From: Tuctoria greenei | Taxonomy: Eukaryota; Streptophyta; Magnoliopsida; Poales; Poaceae | Assembly: GCA_036927565.1 (NCBI GenBank) | Contig: JAYESD010000009.1 | Location: 26,255,601 to 26,319,600 of the forward strand | Length of the DNA: 64,000 nt | Direction of reading: 5' to 3' | Shown here: one piece after another, positions 31,657-42,782 of the stretch | How positions within the stretch are numbered: the stretch's first letter is position 1 | Layout: each line of letters begins with the position of its first letter | Position numbers and translations under genes: made by a program | Notes under the pieces: generated by a model | The model's input: only the letters and a program-made list of their open reading frames with translations | The model's database searches: none | What the model was told of the DNA's origin: nothing

Positions 31657-33000
31657 CTAAGCATAAAACTTACAGAGGTGCTCGATGTTCTAAGGATTGG
31701 GAAGTGGAGTCCAGTCCTCAGTTGCCAAGCGAACGCATCCGAGACGGGATACTTTGATCACTCGGAAGGGACCTTCCTAGCTGGGGGAAAGTTTGTTCAT
31801 CCCTTCGCGAGTTAGTATTTTCCGCAGCACCAGATCGCCTTCTTCGAGCTGTCGGTTGCGCACATGCCTTTGATGATAGCGCCGGAGCCCTTGGCGATAG
31901 CGTGCATTTTGAATAGCTGCTTGGTACCTTCCCTCGTCGACAAGGTCAAGGTCTTCACGCTAGAGTTGATCCTGCGTGGCTACGTCGAAGGACCAGACCC
32001 AGAGCGACCCCATGGTCATCTCCGGAGGAAGGACTGCTTCAGCTCCATACACCAAGAAGAAAGGTGTCTCTCCAGTTGACCGGTTAGGTGTAGTCCTGCT
32101 TGCCAACAGTGCGGACGAAGGCTCTTCGATCCAGTTGGCTCCATGCTTTTTCAGGCGCTCATATGTGCGTGTCTCGAGTCCTTTTAAAATTTCTGCATTT
32201 GCTCTCTCAGCTTGACCATTGCTTGCTGAGTGAGCTACTGATGTGTAGCTGACTTGAATGCCGAGGTCTTCACATTATTTCCTGAATGCAGCACTTGTAA
32301 ATTGGGTTCCATTGTCAGTTATGACTTTATTTGGAACTCCAAATCTGCATATTACAAACTTCAAGAACTTGATTGTTGATTGCTTGTTGATAGTCACAAT
32401 TGGAGTAGCTTCCGACCACTTGGTGAACTTGTAGATGGCGACATACAGGAACCTGTAACCTCCGACAGATTTTGGTAAGGGTCCCAAAATGTCCATGCCC
32501 CACACAGCAAATGGCCATGTAGGAGGTATCATTTGCAGTGATTGAGCCAATGTGTGAATTTGTTTTGCATGGAACTGGCACGCTTCACATTTTTTACCAA
32601 CTCCACTGCGTCCTGGAGTGTTGTAGGCTAGTAGAAGCCTCGCCGAAAGGCTTTAGCGACCAATGTGCGGGAAGACGCATGGTTCCCACACTCGCCTCCA
32701 TGTATCTCTGCGAGGAGCTCGCGACCTTCTTCCCTTGCAATGCATCGCATTAGGATGTCGTTGGCACCGCGTCGGTAGAGATCCCCTACTACCAGCATGT
32801 ATCTTCTAGCCAATCTGACGATTCGGTCCGCGGATACACCGTCTTCAGGAAGGATGTTGTCTTTCAAGTAGCTCCAGATCTCCGAGATCCATACATCGGA
32901 ACTAACTTGAGCTTCTGAGTCTTGCGCGCTGGGTTGATTGAAGCTTCCGACAGCACCTATGACCCTTGGTGGACGCCATGGTAACAGAGCCATCGGGACC
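31657..33000 (-). pseudogene. Element E integrase with zinc-binding N-terminus
   Basis: Minus strand, from 33000: MALLPWRPPRVIGAV and SDVWISEIWSYLKDN, then the HHCC segment with HGGECGNHASSRTLVAKAFR (about 32700-32640) and its downstream cysteines. The catalytic core has VWGMDILGPLP (Asp), KVITDNGTQFTS (Asp) and, after a stop at about 32275, SNGQAERANAEIL (Glu), so the D-D-E residues survive. The C-terminal part (LVLRKILTREGMNKLSP region near 31800) ends EHLCKFYA at 31657, after a Trp-to-TAG change six codons from NIEHL. At least two nonsense codons make it inactive. Confidence 0.85.
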
Positions 33001-33480
33001 GCCAGCTTTGAGGTGCTGGTCTCGTCCCCTTCGCTCAGTTCGGCAGACTGAGCTGTTGGTCTTGATAGCCTCCGGATGAAGATTCCATCGGGAGCCGGTG
33101 CTCTGGTGGAATCCTTCGTCGAGAGTTCATTGGCTTTAGCATTATGAAGACGCTGAACATGATGGAGATCCAGGACTTCGAAGTCTTTCTGAAGCCTCTG
33201 GACTTCAAGGAGATAGGCGGCTAGCTAGGGGTTGTTGCAGCAGCATTCACCTTTGACTTGTTTTATGATGAGCTGCGAATCTACCTTCACCGACAACTGT
33301 TTAACACTATAGTATAATGCCACCTTGAGCTCGTAGATGAGAGCTTCATACTCCGCCATGTTGTTGGTTGCTTTGAAGTCAAGGTGAACCATGTATTTGA
33401 TCTTCTCCCTAGTCAGAGCGAGGAGAAGGATTCCAGCTCCGGCCCCCTGCTTCTGTACGGAACCGTCGAAGTAGAGAGTC
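33001..33480 (-). pseudogene. Element E second (archaeal-type) RNase H region
   Basis: Minus strand: a KFKVHLDFKATNNMAEYEALI-like segment, which has the Asn-Met-Ala-Glu-Tyr-Glu signature with the catalytic Glu, then KQLSVKVDSQLIIKQVKGE with the catalytic Asp, and LHHVQRLHNAKANELS. A TAG (CNNP-LAAYL, near 33226) interrupts it. Tat elements are known for an extra RNase H of this type between their original RNase H and integrase. Confidence 0.75.
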
Positions 33481-35105
33481 TAGTGAGGTTTGGTGAAGAC
33501 TTGGACCTTCGGTTTCGGCTTCTGCTCACTGGGGCCCCCAGGCTTAGATGGAGATGGAGTCCACTCCGCCACAAAGTCAGCCAAGGCCTGACTCTTGATT
33601 GTTTGTCGTGGCACGAATTCGAAATCGAACTCAGCCAACTCCGCTGCCCACTTGGTGGCGTTCCCAGCAGAATTAAGGTTATGCAATATAGCACGCAGTG
33701 GATAAGAAGTTACCACTGATATTTTGTGGGCTTTGAAGTAGTGACGAAGCTTCCTTGAGGCAATAAGAACTCCATAAAGCAGCTTATGCACATTGATGTA
33801 TATGGTCTTTCTTACATCGTGGAGTACTTCACTAACGAAGTACACTGGGTGTTGGATGGTCCGGACCCTCCTAGAAGGGCTCAGATCTTCCTCTCCATTG
33901 ATCCGTACGCTCCCAAAGGGGTCTGGACCTTCTTGTTGAGCTTCCTGGACCTTCCCAGAGTGGTCCAGAACTTCTTGTCCGACCCAGACCTTACTGGAAG
34001 GATCCGAACCCCCTCTGGCATGAGAGGTTGATGCGCTAGCATTCCGCCTTGAGGTTCTGAGTCTGGGGGCCAGGACCCATACTCGCCTTCAGGTAGCTCC
34101 GGACCCTCCTGGAGGGGTCTAAGCTCCTGATCTTGATGTGGCTCTAGTCTTTTCGTGACCAAGACCATTCTTACAACTTCCATAGTTTCAGAAATGTAAA
34201 GCAGTAAAGGCTCATTGGGGTTTGGAGCTACCAAGATTGGTAGGTGGTGAGGAGCTGCTTGAGCTCTTGGAACGCCTTTTTCTGCTTCTTCAGACCAATG
34301 GAACAGTCCGGTCTTCCTCAATAGCTTGAAGAATGGAAGTGCTCGCTCTACCAGCCTTGAGATGAACCGGCTCAGCGCAGCTAGACATCCAGTTAGCTTC
34401 TGGACGTCCTTGATGCAGGCTGGAGGCCGCATGTCTTCAATAGACTTTATCTTTGCCGGGTTTGCCTCTATTCCTCGGTGAGTCACCAAGAAACCAAGGA
34501 GCTTCCCGGAGCTAACTCCGAAGACACACTTGTCCGGGTTCAGCTTTGTGCGCGTGATGTGCAGCTTGTCAAAGACGGCTTGCAAGTTGTTTAGGAGTGA
34601 CTCCTTGTTCTTGATCTTAACAACGATGTCGTCGACGTACAGCTCCACCAAGTCTCTAATTAGCTCTCCAAATTTTTTGTACATAGGTCGCACAAAGGTT
34701 GAAGCAGAATTTTTGAGACCAAAGGGCATGGCAGTATAACAATACAATCCATCTACTGTTATGAAGGCAGTATGCTCTTCATCTTCCCTAGACATTTGAA
34801 TTTGATGATATCCGGAGTATGCATCTAGGAAACACAATAGCTCACACCCGAAAGTGGAGTCCACTATCTGATCTATTCTAGGTAGTGGAAATGAATCTTT
34901 GGACATGCCTTATTTAGTGTGGTGTAGTCGATACACATCCGAAGCTTCCCGCCGGCATTGGGTACAAGGATTGGGTTTGCCAACCATTTTGGATGAAAAA
35001 CCTCTTGGATAAAACCAGCTTCGAGCAACTTCTTGATCTCCTATCGGATGAAGTTCTGTCGCTCGATTGATTGTTTACGAGGCTTCTGGTGTACAGGTCG
35101 CGCAT
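33481..35105 (-). pseudogene. Element E reverse transcriptase and original RNase H remnant
   Basis: Minus strand: a frame from 35105 with FIQNGWQTQSLYPM-like sequence is followed by SKDSFPLPRIDQIVDSTFG (34906 on), DAYSGYHQIQM, MPFGLKNSASTF and the catalytic YVDD (34639-34628). GFLVTHRGIEANPAKIKSI and LTGCLAALSRFIS follow, so the RT core is well preserved. A repetitive insert (33846-34130) follows the LLLYISETMEVV segment. The frame then resumes as YFVSEVLHDVRKT and ATKWAAELAEFDFEFVPR, the degenerated original RNase H and connection region, ending near 33481. Confidence 0.85.
33846..34130. repeat. Repetitive insert between RT and RNase H of element E
   Basis: Short units related to GGACCCTCCTGGAGGGGTCT recur at intervals of about 30 to 60 bp. 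The unit is close to a perfect palindrome (GACCCTCC against GGAGGGGTC). It falls at the junction where related elements continue directly from the RT connection into the next domain. Confidence 0.65.
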
Positions 35106-35222
35106 CAGGATAAATCTTCAGATTATGCTCAATCACCTCCCTAGGGATCCCAGTTATTTGTGACAGTTGCCAGGGGCAAACACGTCAACATTAGCCTGGA
35201 GGAAAGTGATGAGCGTGAATTC

Positions 35223-36074
35223 CTATTTGTTATTCAGACCTTCCGATATACGGGTGGTCTGAGCAGCATCAGAACCAATTTGGACGACTTTGACGGGAAC
35301 ATCGGTGTCACCGCTTGGTTGCACATGTGGTGTAGAGGTTGAGCCCCGATGACAAGTGTTCGGGGGTTGAGCAATGAGCTCTTTGTCGGAGGTTCCTTCT
35401 TGCGCCGTGGCAAGCACATGGAGTTCATCTAGCGCGGTGACTCCTGCAGTGTGGTCTCCACGGACCCGGAGGACACCTGAAGGTGTCGGCGTCTTCAACA
35501 CCAGATAGTCGTAGTGAGCTGCGGCCATGAACCTGTACAAAGCAGGCCTACCCAGTATGGCGTTGAAGGGCCGACTGATGTGAGCGACATCGAAAACCAG
35601 CTTCTCAGTCCTGTATTTGTCCCGTGTCCCGAATGTCACCGGGAGAGTGATGGATCTGAGAGGGCTGATGGCCCCCGGACCTACCCCAAAGAAAGGTCTC
35701 GAGGGGCGAAGGTCCGAGAGTTGTAGTTGGATCTTCATGAACGCTTCAAAGCTCAAGAGATTGAGCATTGTGCCTCCGTGTACCAGAACGTGGTAGAGTT
35801 GAACATTGTTGATGGTCGGAGATACCATAAGCAGAAGTTGGCCACCTCCGACCATGTTCCTAGGGCAGTCTGATGCATCAAAAGCGATATGCGTATCCAT
35901 CCACCTCCGATGTGGTTCCGCACTGGCAGCAGGAGCTACAGCAGCCATTTCTCGCCGCATTGTCTTAAGGACGCGACGAGAGGTGATGTCCCAGGACCCT
36001 CCATAGATGGTGTTAAGGGTATTTTGACGCTCATTGTTAGATACGTCAGAGTCATCACCGACTGTGTTGTACAC
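35223..36074 (-). pseudogene. Element E aspartic protease
   Basis: Minus strand, 283 codons. The protease core reads VQLYHVLVHGGTMLNLLSFE: family members have Asp-Gly-Gly where this copy has His-Gly-Gly (codon CAC near 35782), so the catalytic Asp is lost. The later AILGRPALYRFMA (near 35540) matches the second conserved protease segment. The N-terminal part (RRWMDTHIAFDASDCPRNM) joins gag by a frameshift. A linker to RT ends near 35223. Confidence 0.8.
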
Positions 36075-36106
36075 AGCCTTTAGGACCTTCTTGGGGTCCT
36101 TGAAGC

Positions 36107-37596
36107 CTAGCTCCGTCTCAGTCGGAGCTTCGTCAACTTTTTGATTTCCTTCCCACTAACGGAAAGGAGCTTCTTCTCGACGCTTGTTGTAGCGCTCGAC
36201 AAGATTTTGGACCTCTCAACAGTCCTCCAGACTATGCTTGTCCATCTTGTGGATCGAACACCACATCTTGGAACTACCGTCGTCTTCTGACGAAGGTCGA
36301 GGTCGTTTTTTGGGGCGTTGCCCCTGGCCACCCAGAGCTGCAGCAGCCGCAGCAGTAGGTGCGCCGACCGACAGCTTCTTGCCGTTGGACTTCTTATTCT
36401 TTTCGCCACCGCTGGAGGTAGTGGCTTCAGCTTTGGAGGACTTTTTCTTAGCCTCCGGAGCTGGCTTTGAGTGCATTTCTCGGCCCTCTGCAGCCCGAGC
36501 GCACTTGTCAGCCAGGTTGAACAACTCCGTGACGCTGGTGACTTCTTTAGTTGCCAGCTTCTCCAACATTTTCTTGTCTCGTACGCCCTGTTTGAATGCG
36601 ACAATAATAGAAGCATTCGAGATAGAAGGGATGGTATTGTGTACCTGAGAAAACCGCTGGATAAAGGATCGCAGCGATTCCCCCGTTGTTTGCTTCATAG
36701 CAAACAAGTCTAGTTCATAGCCGGGCCGAGTGTAAGAACTCCCGAAGTTGGCAGGAACTGTTGGCACAGTTCCGCCCAACTATGGAGTCGGGTGGAAGAC
36801 TCATGAACCAGGACCTGGCGATCCCAGTTAAAGCCACGGAAAAGTAGTTGGCCATCACGGCCTCATTGCCTCCCACTGCAAGTATAGCAGTGGAGTAGAT
36901 TTGAAGGAATTCGTCGGGGTTGACAGTCCCGTCGAATTTCTCCGGCAGATGAGGCCAGAACTTCTGTGGCCAATGGACCATGCATAGGTGCATGGGCAAG
37001 GCACAACAACCTCCCCCTACTCCCACTAGAGCAGGGTTGTCTCGATCTTCTCGCCTCTCGCGAGCACGCTCAATGTGGACATGACCGTCTTGTTGTCTGT
37101 AGTGGCGATCGAGTTCCGACCGCATATCATGTGTCGAAAGTCTCGACATGGTATGGGTGCGACGCGCCCCAGAAGGCAGCGACGTCACCTGTTGAGATAC
37201 AACACGCCTCCGGTGCTGTGATACGTGAGGACCAAGTCTCCCAGAAAAGGCCATACGTTGAGCCGATGCCTGCCCCGATGGGGGGGGGGGGGGGGGACCT
37301 TGGTTGCTGATGGCATCAGCTGCAGCTGCAACTAGATGCTGCACATCAGCACGCCATTGCTCCATCGCACCTTGAGGTGCTCCGGGCGCTGGTGGGCGCT
37401 CTAGCAGAGTACGCGCAACAATCAGCATGTTCTCATGGTTATTGTTCGCTGATGCTGTGACCGACGCGAGTACCCCATCTTGTTGTCCAACATTGTTTGC
37501 CGGAGCAGATGGTGGTGGTGGTGGTGCGATGTCTGCTGGGACAACGGCACCCGCTAGTTGCTGCAGGTTGGAAGGATTCCCTCTAACAGGTTGCAC
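36107..37596 (-). pseudogene. Element E gag
   Basis: Minus strand. The ATG at 37596, 80 bp after the primer site, starts a Pro/Gln/Ala-rich N-terminus. It continues through the conserved capsid segment WPQKFWPHLPEKFDGTVNPD (near 36930) and IARSWFMSLPPDSI, shifts frame near 36740, and reads LRSFIQRFSQVHNTIP. It ends with a knuckle-like WCSIHKMDKHSLEDC (36260-36216). A 17-base G tract (37280-37296) encodes a proline run that related sequences are not expected to share. Confidence 0.8.
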
Positions 37597-37656
37597 AACG
37601 TTGTTGCCGTTGGATGATCATGCGACAAAGTTCACCATCTTGTGATCTCAGGCGCC

Positions 37657-37676
37657 CTCCTACCTGGCACGCCAAA
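37657..37676 (-). other. Element E primer binding site region
   Basis: On the minus strand TTTGGCGTGCCAGGTAGGAG follows the LTR end directly. This TTTGGC start just after a terminal CA is the usual form in grass Gypsy elements. I cannot name the priming tRNA with confidence. Confidence 0.65.
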
Positions 37677-37912
37677 TGTCAAAGCGTACAAACGACACTT
37701 CCCCTGGTACTACTAAAATGTAGCCCGCGAAGATTCTTGTATCGGTTTGGACGCGCGAAGATCTTATACAAGATGATGACATGGAGGATTTACGTAGTTC
37801 AGGCTGCCTGAGCATAATACTCTACTCCACGGAGTGTGTGTTGTTGTACTGAGGATTTCAGTAGTGCTGACGTGCGTATGAGCTTGCCTCCTTTGTATCG
37901 AGTAGCACATCC

Positions 37913-37920
37913 CTTTTATA
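37913..37920 (-). promoter_or_regulatory. TATA box of element E 5' LTR
   Basis: TATAAAAG on the minus strand, downstream of the G-box array in element orientation. Confidence 0.55.
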
Positions 37921-38202
37921 AACCAAGAGATGGCTGTTACATGGGTTGCCTAGCCCGACATGTGGCACTGACGGTTATTCTTGCCTAATACATAATTAAG
38001 TGTGTTTAAGTACCCTAATAATTGATAACACGCCTTAATGGTGGCGTTACCAGTATTAAGGATCTTGTGATCGTGCGCCATTAATAGTGTATTAATGGAG
38101 CATAATTAGGCCTTGTAATTGTAGCAATAAGAGTCCTTTGAATACTTATGCCGTTGGAGATCCGTCTGTATTCCCGTTGGTGGTATAGGTCCGGAGGCTT
38201 GA

Positions 38203-38428
38203 CACGTGGCAGCTCCGGAGCTTTCACTTGCGAGAAGGTAGGTCCGAAGTTGCTATACACGTGGAGGCACCGGGGCTTCCTTCTACTAGGATTAGGTCCG
38301 GGGGTCACTGTACACGTGTCAAGTGTGGAGCTACCCTATGTAGAGGGTTTGGCTCTGGTCTTGTGTTACACGTGGCAGTATCGGAGCTCCCCTATGTAGG
38401 AGGTGGGTCTAGTGCCGTTTGACATGTG
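38203..38428. promoter_or_regulatory. 55-bp periodic G-box array, element E 5' LTR
   Basis: CACGTG starts at 38203, 38258, 38313 and 38369, and CATGTG at 38423, a spacing of 55, 55, 56 and 54 bp. CACGTG is the plant G-box core bound by bZIP and bHLH factors. The same five positions are found in the other LTR. Confidence 0.8.
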
Positions 38429-39565
38429 GGGCCTACAAGTGGAACTCCCTTGCACTTCTTGCGGTATCATGGGATACCCGGTACGTAGGGTACCGACACA
38501 TGTATATTATTGCTGTGTAGTATGTAGGTGTAAGCTGAACTCATTCAAAGTTTTTTCAGACAAAAAAAAAGAAAGAACTCTCCTTCAGTTGTTCTGGTAT
38601 ACTAACAGTAATGCATGATCTAACTACTTTTTTTGTACTTACGTTGCCTGATAAGCAATGTCGACGTAACCTTGCTGGTCAGCCCAGTGAAGGACTCTGT
38701 AAATTGCAAAATTTTACTAAGATTTGATTTGATACTAACATGTGTCTTCTCTGCACAATCAAATGTTTTCTGGAAAGCGTCTAAAAGTGTCTATACGAAT
38801 CAAGGGGTGCTTAGTTTTGTTCTTGTCTATTGATGCCTAATTTATAGCTAGCAAGTGGTGATCATAGCAGAGGCACAAGCTACCTGTTTTATTTTCCAGT
38901 TGCTTGAATTGGTTATCTGTCAAACAATTACTTGTCCTAAACCACATTAATTTGCAGAGGCAAATAATCTCCTGATGGCCATGAAGCTGCCTAGACATCA
39001 TGGTTGGAAGAATGGAGAGCATTTATGCAACCGTGTATGCATTTTTTAGCTTTTATTTTCTGGAAGTGTGCATCACTATAACTTAACATTAGTGTATATA
39101 TTTTGTGCTTGTAGCGATAAACTTGCTTGGAGTCAACGTAAGAAATTCTGATATGCTATGACATTTTCTTATGAGATGTCATCTCTTATGTGTTGGGAGA
39201 ATTGGATCTAGCTTAAGATACAAGTGTTGGAAGTGAGATCCATATGTTATTTTCTTGTAACTTATGGTTGTGCAGATTTTTTAGAATTAGTTGGAGATGA
39301 TTGTGTTGTTAATTTATTGACGATCTTTTATGTTATGATTCATATTGTGAAGTTCAACTGATTTTACAATGGTTTTTATTTTTATTTTTTCTCACTTTTC
39401 CTCATTTGTTTTTTTTACTGTTTTAGTTTTCTGAGATTTTTTGCCCTTGGGTTGCCAAATGGCCTCAGGGAAGTATCTCCCTGGGTGCAGAATTTGCCCA
39501 GGGAATGGAAATGCCCTCTCCGGGGTTTCCTTCCCTGGGATTTACACCTCTTGATGCAAAGGAGC

Positions 39566-40177
39566 CCTTAGGAAGAGTTGGCGCCAAGGAGCACTTCAAA
39601 TGGCGGGAAGAAAAGAGAGAGCCAAAGTGGCGAGGCGGTGAACGAGGGTGACGGCCCACAGGCCCAAGGCGACGGCGGCACTTAAAAAGAGAGGCGTGGA
39701 GGAAAAGTTAGTCAGTTTGTTATAATGTTGTCCGTTGTGCCCTCACGTTCTTCTTCCTACTCTCCACTACTGTACTTCTCTCTACCCTGATCCCCATCTC
39801 TATCTAGATGTGATCATGTATAACTGATCAGAACAGTGATTTTGAGAGAGAATGAAGTTAAGTTCCGTCGCCAAAGTTACTGGGACCATATTTCTGTGTG
39901 ATAGTTGTTTGCTGTTACGTTGGGTTTCTTCTCTGATTTCACCCGAAGCAAATCCGTGTCATCTCTCTCAGATATTACACTGACCTGGTGCCACCGCTGT
40001 TCTGCTGGCTCTCGTGGCTGGAGTAGAAATGGTGGTGTGACTGCCTGAGGCCTAAGGCTGCAGTGAGGTACATCATTCACAAAATTTTTCTTCAAGACTA
40101 TCTCAATTATCTTCATGATATAAGATACATAGCAACAAGAGCAAGACGGAGTGTCAAAGACGCGGTCGATCTCCAAG
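39566..40177 (+). other. Flank right of element D, possible chromovirus 3' end
   Basis: After the element D edge comes GC-rich sequence, then an AT/CT-rich tract starting TGTTATAATGTTG (near 39718) with CTCTCTACC-type runs, resembling the start of a Gypsy LTR. No ORF is credible and no LTR partner is visible. It may be the continuation of the chromovirus at 23600-23871. Confidence 0.3.
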
Positions 40178-40198
40178 TAAGGCCTTGTTTGGCTAGCA

Positions 40199-40460
40199 GG
40201 GATGCTGATCCATGTAGAAACAAGTCCACGAGTCAGTTGGGTTGCCACCCGATCCCTACCGGCAGGTGGATGTTAATCACTTGTCATAATACGTATTTGG
40301 AAATGTTTAGGCGTGGATTTTGGTGTGCGGGGATGCTGATCCACGTGGAAACAAGTCCACGAGTCAGTTGGGTTGCCACCCGATCCCTACCGGCAGGTGG
40401 ATGTTAATCACTTGTCATAATACGTATTTGGAAATCTTTAGGCGTGGATTTTGGTGTTGG
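40199..40460. repeat. Tandem duplication, 131-bp unit, two copies
   Basis: The segment starting GGGATGCTGATCCA (about 40199) recurs at 40330 with only a few substitutions, each copy ending TGGATTTTGGTGT. It lies just inside the left end of the DNA transposon candidate, so it is probably an internal duplication of subterminal sequence. Confidence 0.9.
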
Positions 40461-41925
40461 CGTGGATTTTGGTTCCGGCATGGTTCCATCACTAGCTATG
40501 ATGTATTTTATTAACTATTGATTATTATTTCTCATATAAGATTAAATATTTCATTCCGCAAAAGAGAGAAATATGTCAGATAATTACAGGACTTGCAAAA
40601 TGACACAGAAATGTAGATCGTAGAAAATTAAAATAAAAAATAAGAAATGTTTTTTAACATTTCATACTGCTTTGATAGCAAATAATAAATACACTGTTCA
40701 AACAAGGTGATTAAAGTATTATAAAATATATCATCTATCATATCAATTATCCAACAATCGATACAATTGCTAAAGCATCTATCAGTGTATAGCCACATTT
40801 GATGATAAATTAACAAAAACATTATGTGATACTGAAAGCACTAATATGAAGAAACTATATCTTTTGGAGACTCAAAGGCAAATGCTGTTACTGGATAGAT
40901 GACATATTCCTGGTACACTAATTTGACACAAACATGATATCAGAATAGAAAAGATTTTTTTAAGCTACAAGCAAGAAATTCTGACTGATTGAGCCTCTTG
41001 ACTTCTAAGACATCATGAGCAGAACTTGCATTTTACGGGCCACATCATTAGCTTGCACAAAAGTAAGATGAAAAGATCAATAACATTACAAGCAAACAAA
41101 GAATGCTACCGGAAGACAACATAAAAGAGTAGAATAACAATAGCATGAGAAGCGTGAACCACAAGGACAACTATGTTCCTCTTGGAGCAGCCAGAAACAG
41201 AGGTTCAACTTTTCTGGTTACAGTGATTGAATCGTTATCCATATTTTCAAAATGACACTTACCATTTATCCCTGGGCACCATCTAAGAAACGGAGTTCAT
41301 CAGCCTCTGTAGTAAAATGACCAAGAACAATCAAGCATAAAAAATTTCAAGGAAGCCAACAGTACACACACCACTAAAATTTCAAGGTTGCCAGTATGAA
41401 GCTCAACATTGTTTCAAACTGCTCAAAGAGCATACACAGAATAAAAAGTTTCCAACAAACAAATAAATATAAAATAACATTATACTGTACCACCACAACT
41501 GCCTTTTAGCCCTCTACTCCTATGTGCAGAAGGTTCAAAAGTCAGCAGTTATGAAGACGAATAAGGTTACAAAAATGGAATCACAAGTCAAAACTAATGT
41601 CATTTCCAGTAAGATTCAAATTATTGGAACATAGAGAGGATTATCCTGTGCTCCCCACCTTCGTATGGAACCTCTGCGGCCAAGTCAAAAACTGATTCCA
41701 GAATGTCCCATAGAATGTTTTCGCATAACTGAATGTGCATATTTATACCAGGTTACTGCAGACAAAAGGAAGTGGTTTCATTTTTCACTCTAGTTCTTGC
41801 ATACATCAGATACCAGCCACTGTTATGTGTACCATTCTTTTAGATTGGTGGCTAAGGGTGGGGAGGATTTGGAAGTTCTCCATGTATTAGAACTAAAGCA
41901 AGTTTTGTTTGCATTTTCTTTGCAG

Positions 41926-42030
41926 AACTTGTGCCATGAGGGAGCCTACATGCCATGGATCCCCAAGCCTCTAGCCTGTGATCCAATCTCACCTGATGAG
42001 TATGAGGAGACGCCCATGGCTGAGCAGTGA
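41926..42030 (+). pseudogene. Orphan terminal exon, unidentified
   Basis: A T-rich tract ending TTTCTTTGCAG is followed by an open frame of 34 codons, NLCHEGAYMPWIPKPLACDP and on, ending MAEQ and TGA at 42030. This looks like an acceptor site and a last exon. I do not recognise the protein, and no upstream exon is evident. It lies in the same orientation and about 300 bp upstream of the kinase fragment, as in elements that pick up pieces of several genes. Confidence 0.35.
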
Positions 42031-42333
42031 GATGATATGCGCTTGCATTCCTTGCAACTTACCTCTACTGTACTCGTTATGCTGCAACAAGGGTCCTCAT
42101 TAGTCATATTACGAATGTGACGTGCTTGTTGCAGCTCCAAGTGATGCCGGAAGCTGGATTTGGGCTTTGGCCTGCGTGCCGAAGGTTTAGATCTTGTGAT
42201 GCAGATCACCTGCATCGCTAAGTCTGGGTTTTGAATTTCTGAGTTAGTTGAGTCTTATCATTCAAGGGTGTACAGTTGTGAATCTATGACTTATTGTCTA
42301 TGTTGAGTTTCTCACAACTATATACTGATCATA

Positions 42334-42782
42334 CCTTTCTCGGCAACAGCTCGGCGCTGTGCGGCCCGCCGCTGTGCCAGTGCGTGTCAGCCTTGGAACT
42401 CAGCTCCCGCGGCGTCGCCAGGATGGTCGTCGGCCTCATGACCGGCTCCGTAGTGACGGCATTGGTGTGCATCGGTTGGGCGCAGGCAAGGTGGAGGCGG
42501 AACAGGATACGTTCGAAGAAGAGGGAAGGAGATACAGAGGAGATGGAGGAAAGGGATGCGGCGGCGGAGGGGAGGCTGCTGGTGTTCGACGGCGGCGACC
42601 ACCTCATGCTGGAGGAGGTGCTCAACGTGACGGGGCAGGTGGTGGACAAGGCGAGTTACTGCACCGTGTACAAGGCGAAGCTGGCGGGCGATGGCAACAT
42701 CGAGCTGCGGCTGCTGCGCGAGGGATGCTGCAAGGACATTGCTTCGTGCATGCCGATGGTGCGACGCCGGAGGAGGCGATGA
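42334..42782 (+). pseudogene. Fragment of a TMKL1-like leucine-rich-repeat receptor kinase
   Basis: The frame reads FLGNSSALCGPPLCQC, the typical end of a leucine-rich-repeat ectodomain. It then has one membrane segment (VVGLMTGSVVTALVCIGWAQ), a basic juxtamembrane stretch (RWRRNRIRSKKRE) and the beginning of a kinase-like domain (LLVFDGGDHLMLEEVLNVTG, then YCTVYKAKLAGDGNIELRLL). The pattern fits the atypical kinase TMKL1 family of plants. Homology stops abruptly at RR, where the sequence becomes an Arg run and a stop at 42780-42782. There is no start and no catalytic kinase core, so it is a captured fragment. The high GC content matches grass genes. Confidence 0.7.

Larger units (their letters stand above)
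25455..38498 (-). mobile_element. Element E: Tat-lineage Ty3/gypsy retrotransposon with antisense ORF
   Basis: This 13-kb element is flanked by related LTRs (847 bp left, 822 bp right). On the minus strand the order is primer site, gag, protease, RT, an RNase H remnant, a second RNase H region, integrase, and then a long 3' region. RT before integrase identifies Ty3/gypsy. Two RNase H regions, a large 3' region with tandem repeats and an ORF on the opposite strand point to the Tat lineage (Grande, RIRE2 and relatives). Stops in most domains and a His in place of the protease Asp show that it is not autonomous. Confidence 0.9.
37677..38498 (-). repeat. Element E 5' LTR
   Basis: On the minus strand it begins TGTCGGTACCCTACG at 38498 and ends CGCTTTGACA at 37677. 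The G-box array lies in U3 (38203-38428) and a TATAAAAG box at 37920-37913. The right flank is CATGT. Confidence 0.92.
23872..39565. mobile_element. Element D: DNA transposon candidate, split by element E
   Basis: The left edge ACCTCCTTTGGCAGCCC and the reverse complement of the right edge GCTCCTTTGCATCAAG share a CTCCTTTG core. Both subterminal regions carry CCATTTGGCAA and clusters of CCCGG or CCCTGGG. The flanks CCTTTAGA (23865-23872) and CCTTAGGA (39566-39573) look like a decayed 8-bp duplication. Removing elements D and E would leave about 2.6 kb of element D. Internally it has a GC-rich 5' part (23990-24540) with a 35-base C tract, then AT-rich sequence (24560-25449 and 38504-39450) with no ORF I trust. 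A hAT-like assignment is inference from duplication length. Confidence 0.4.
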
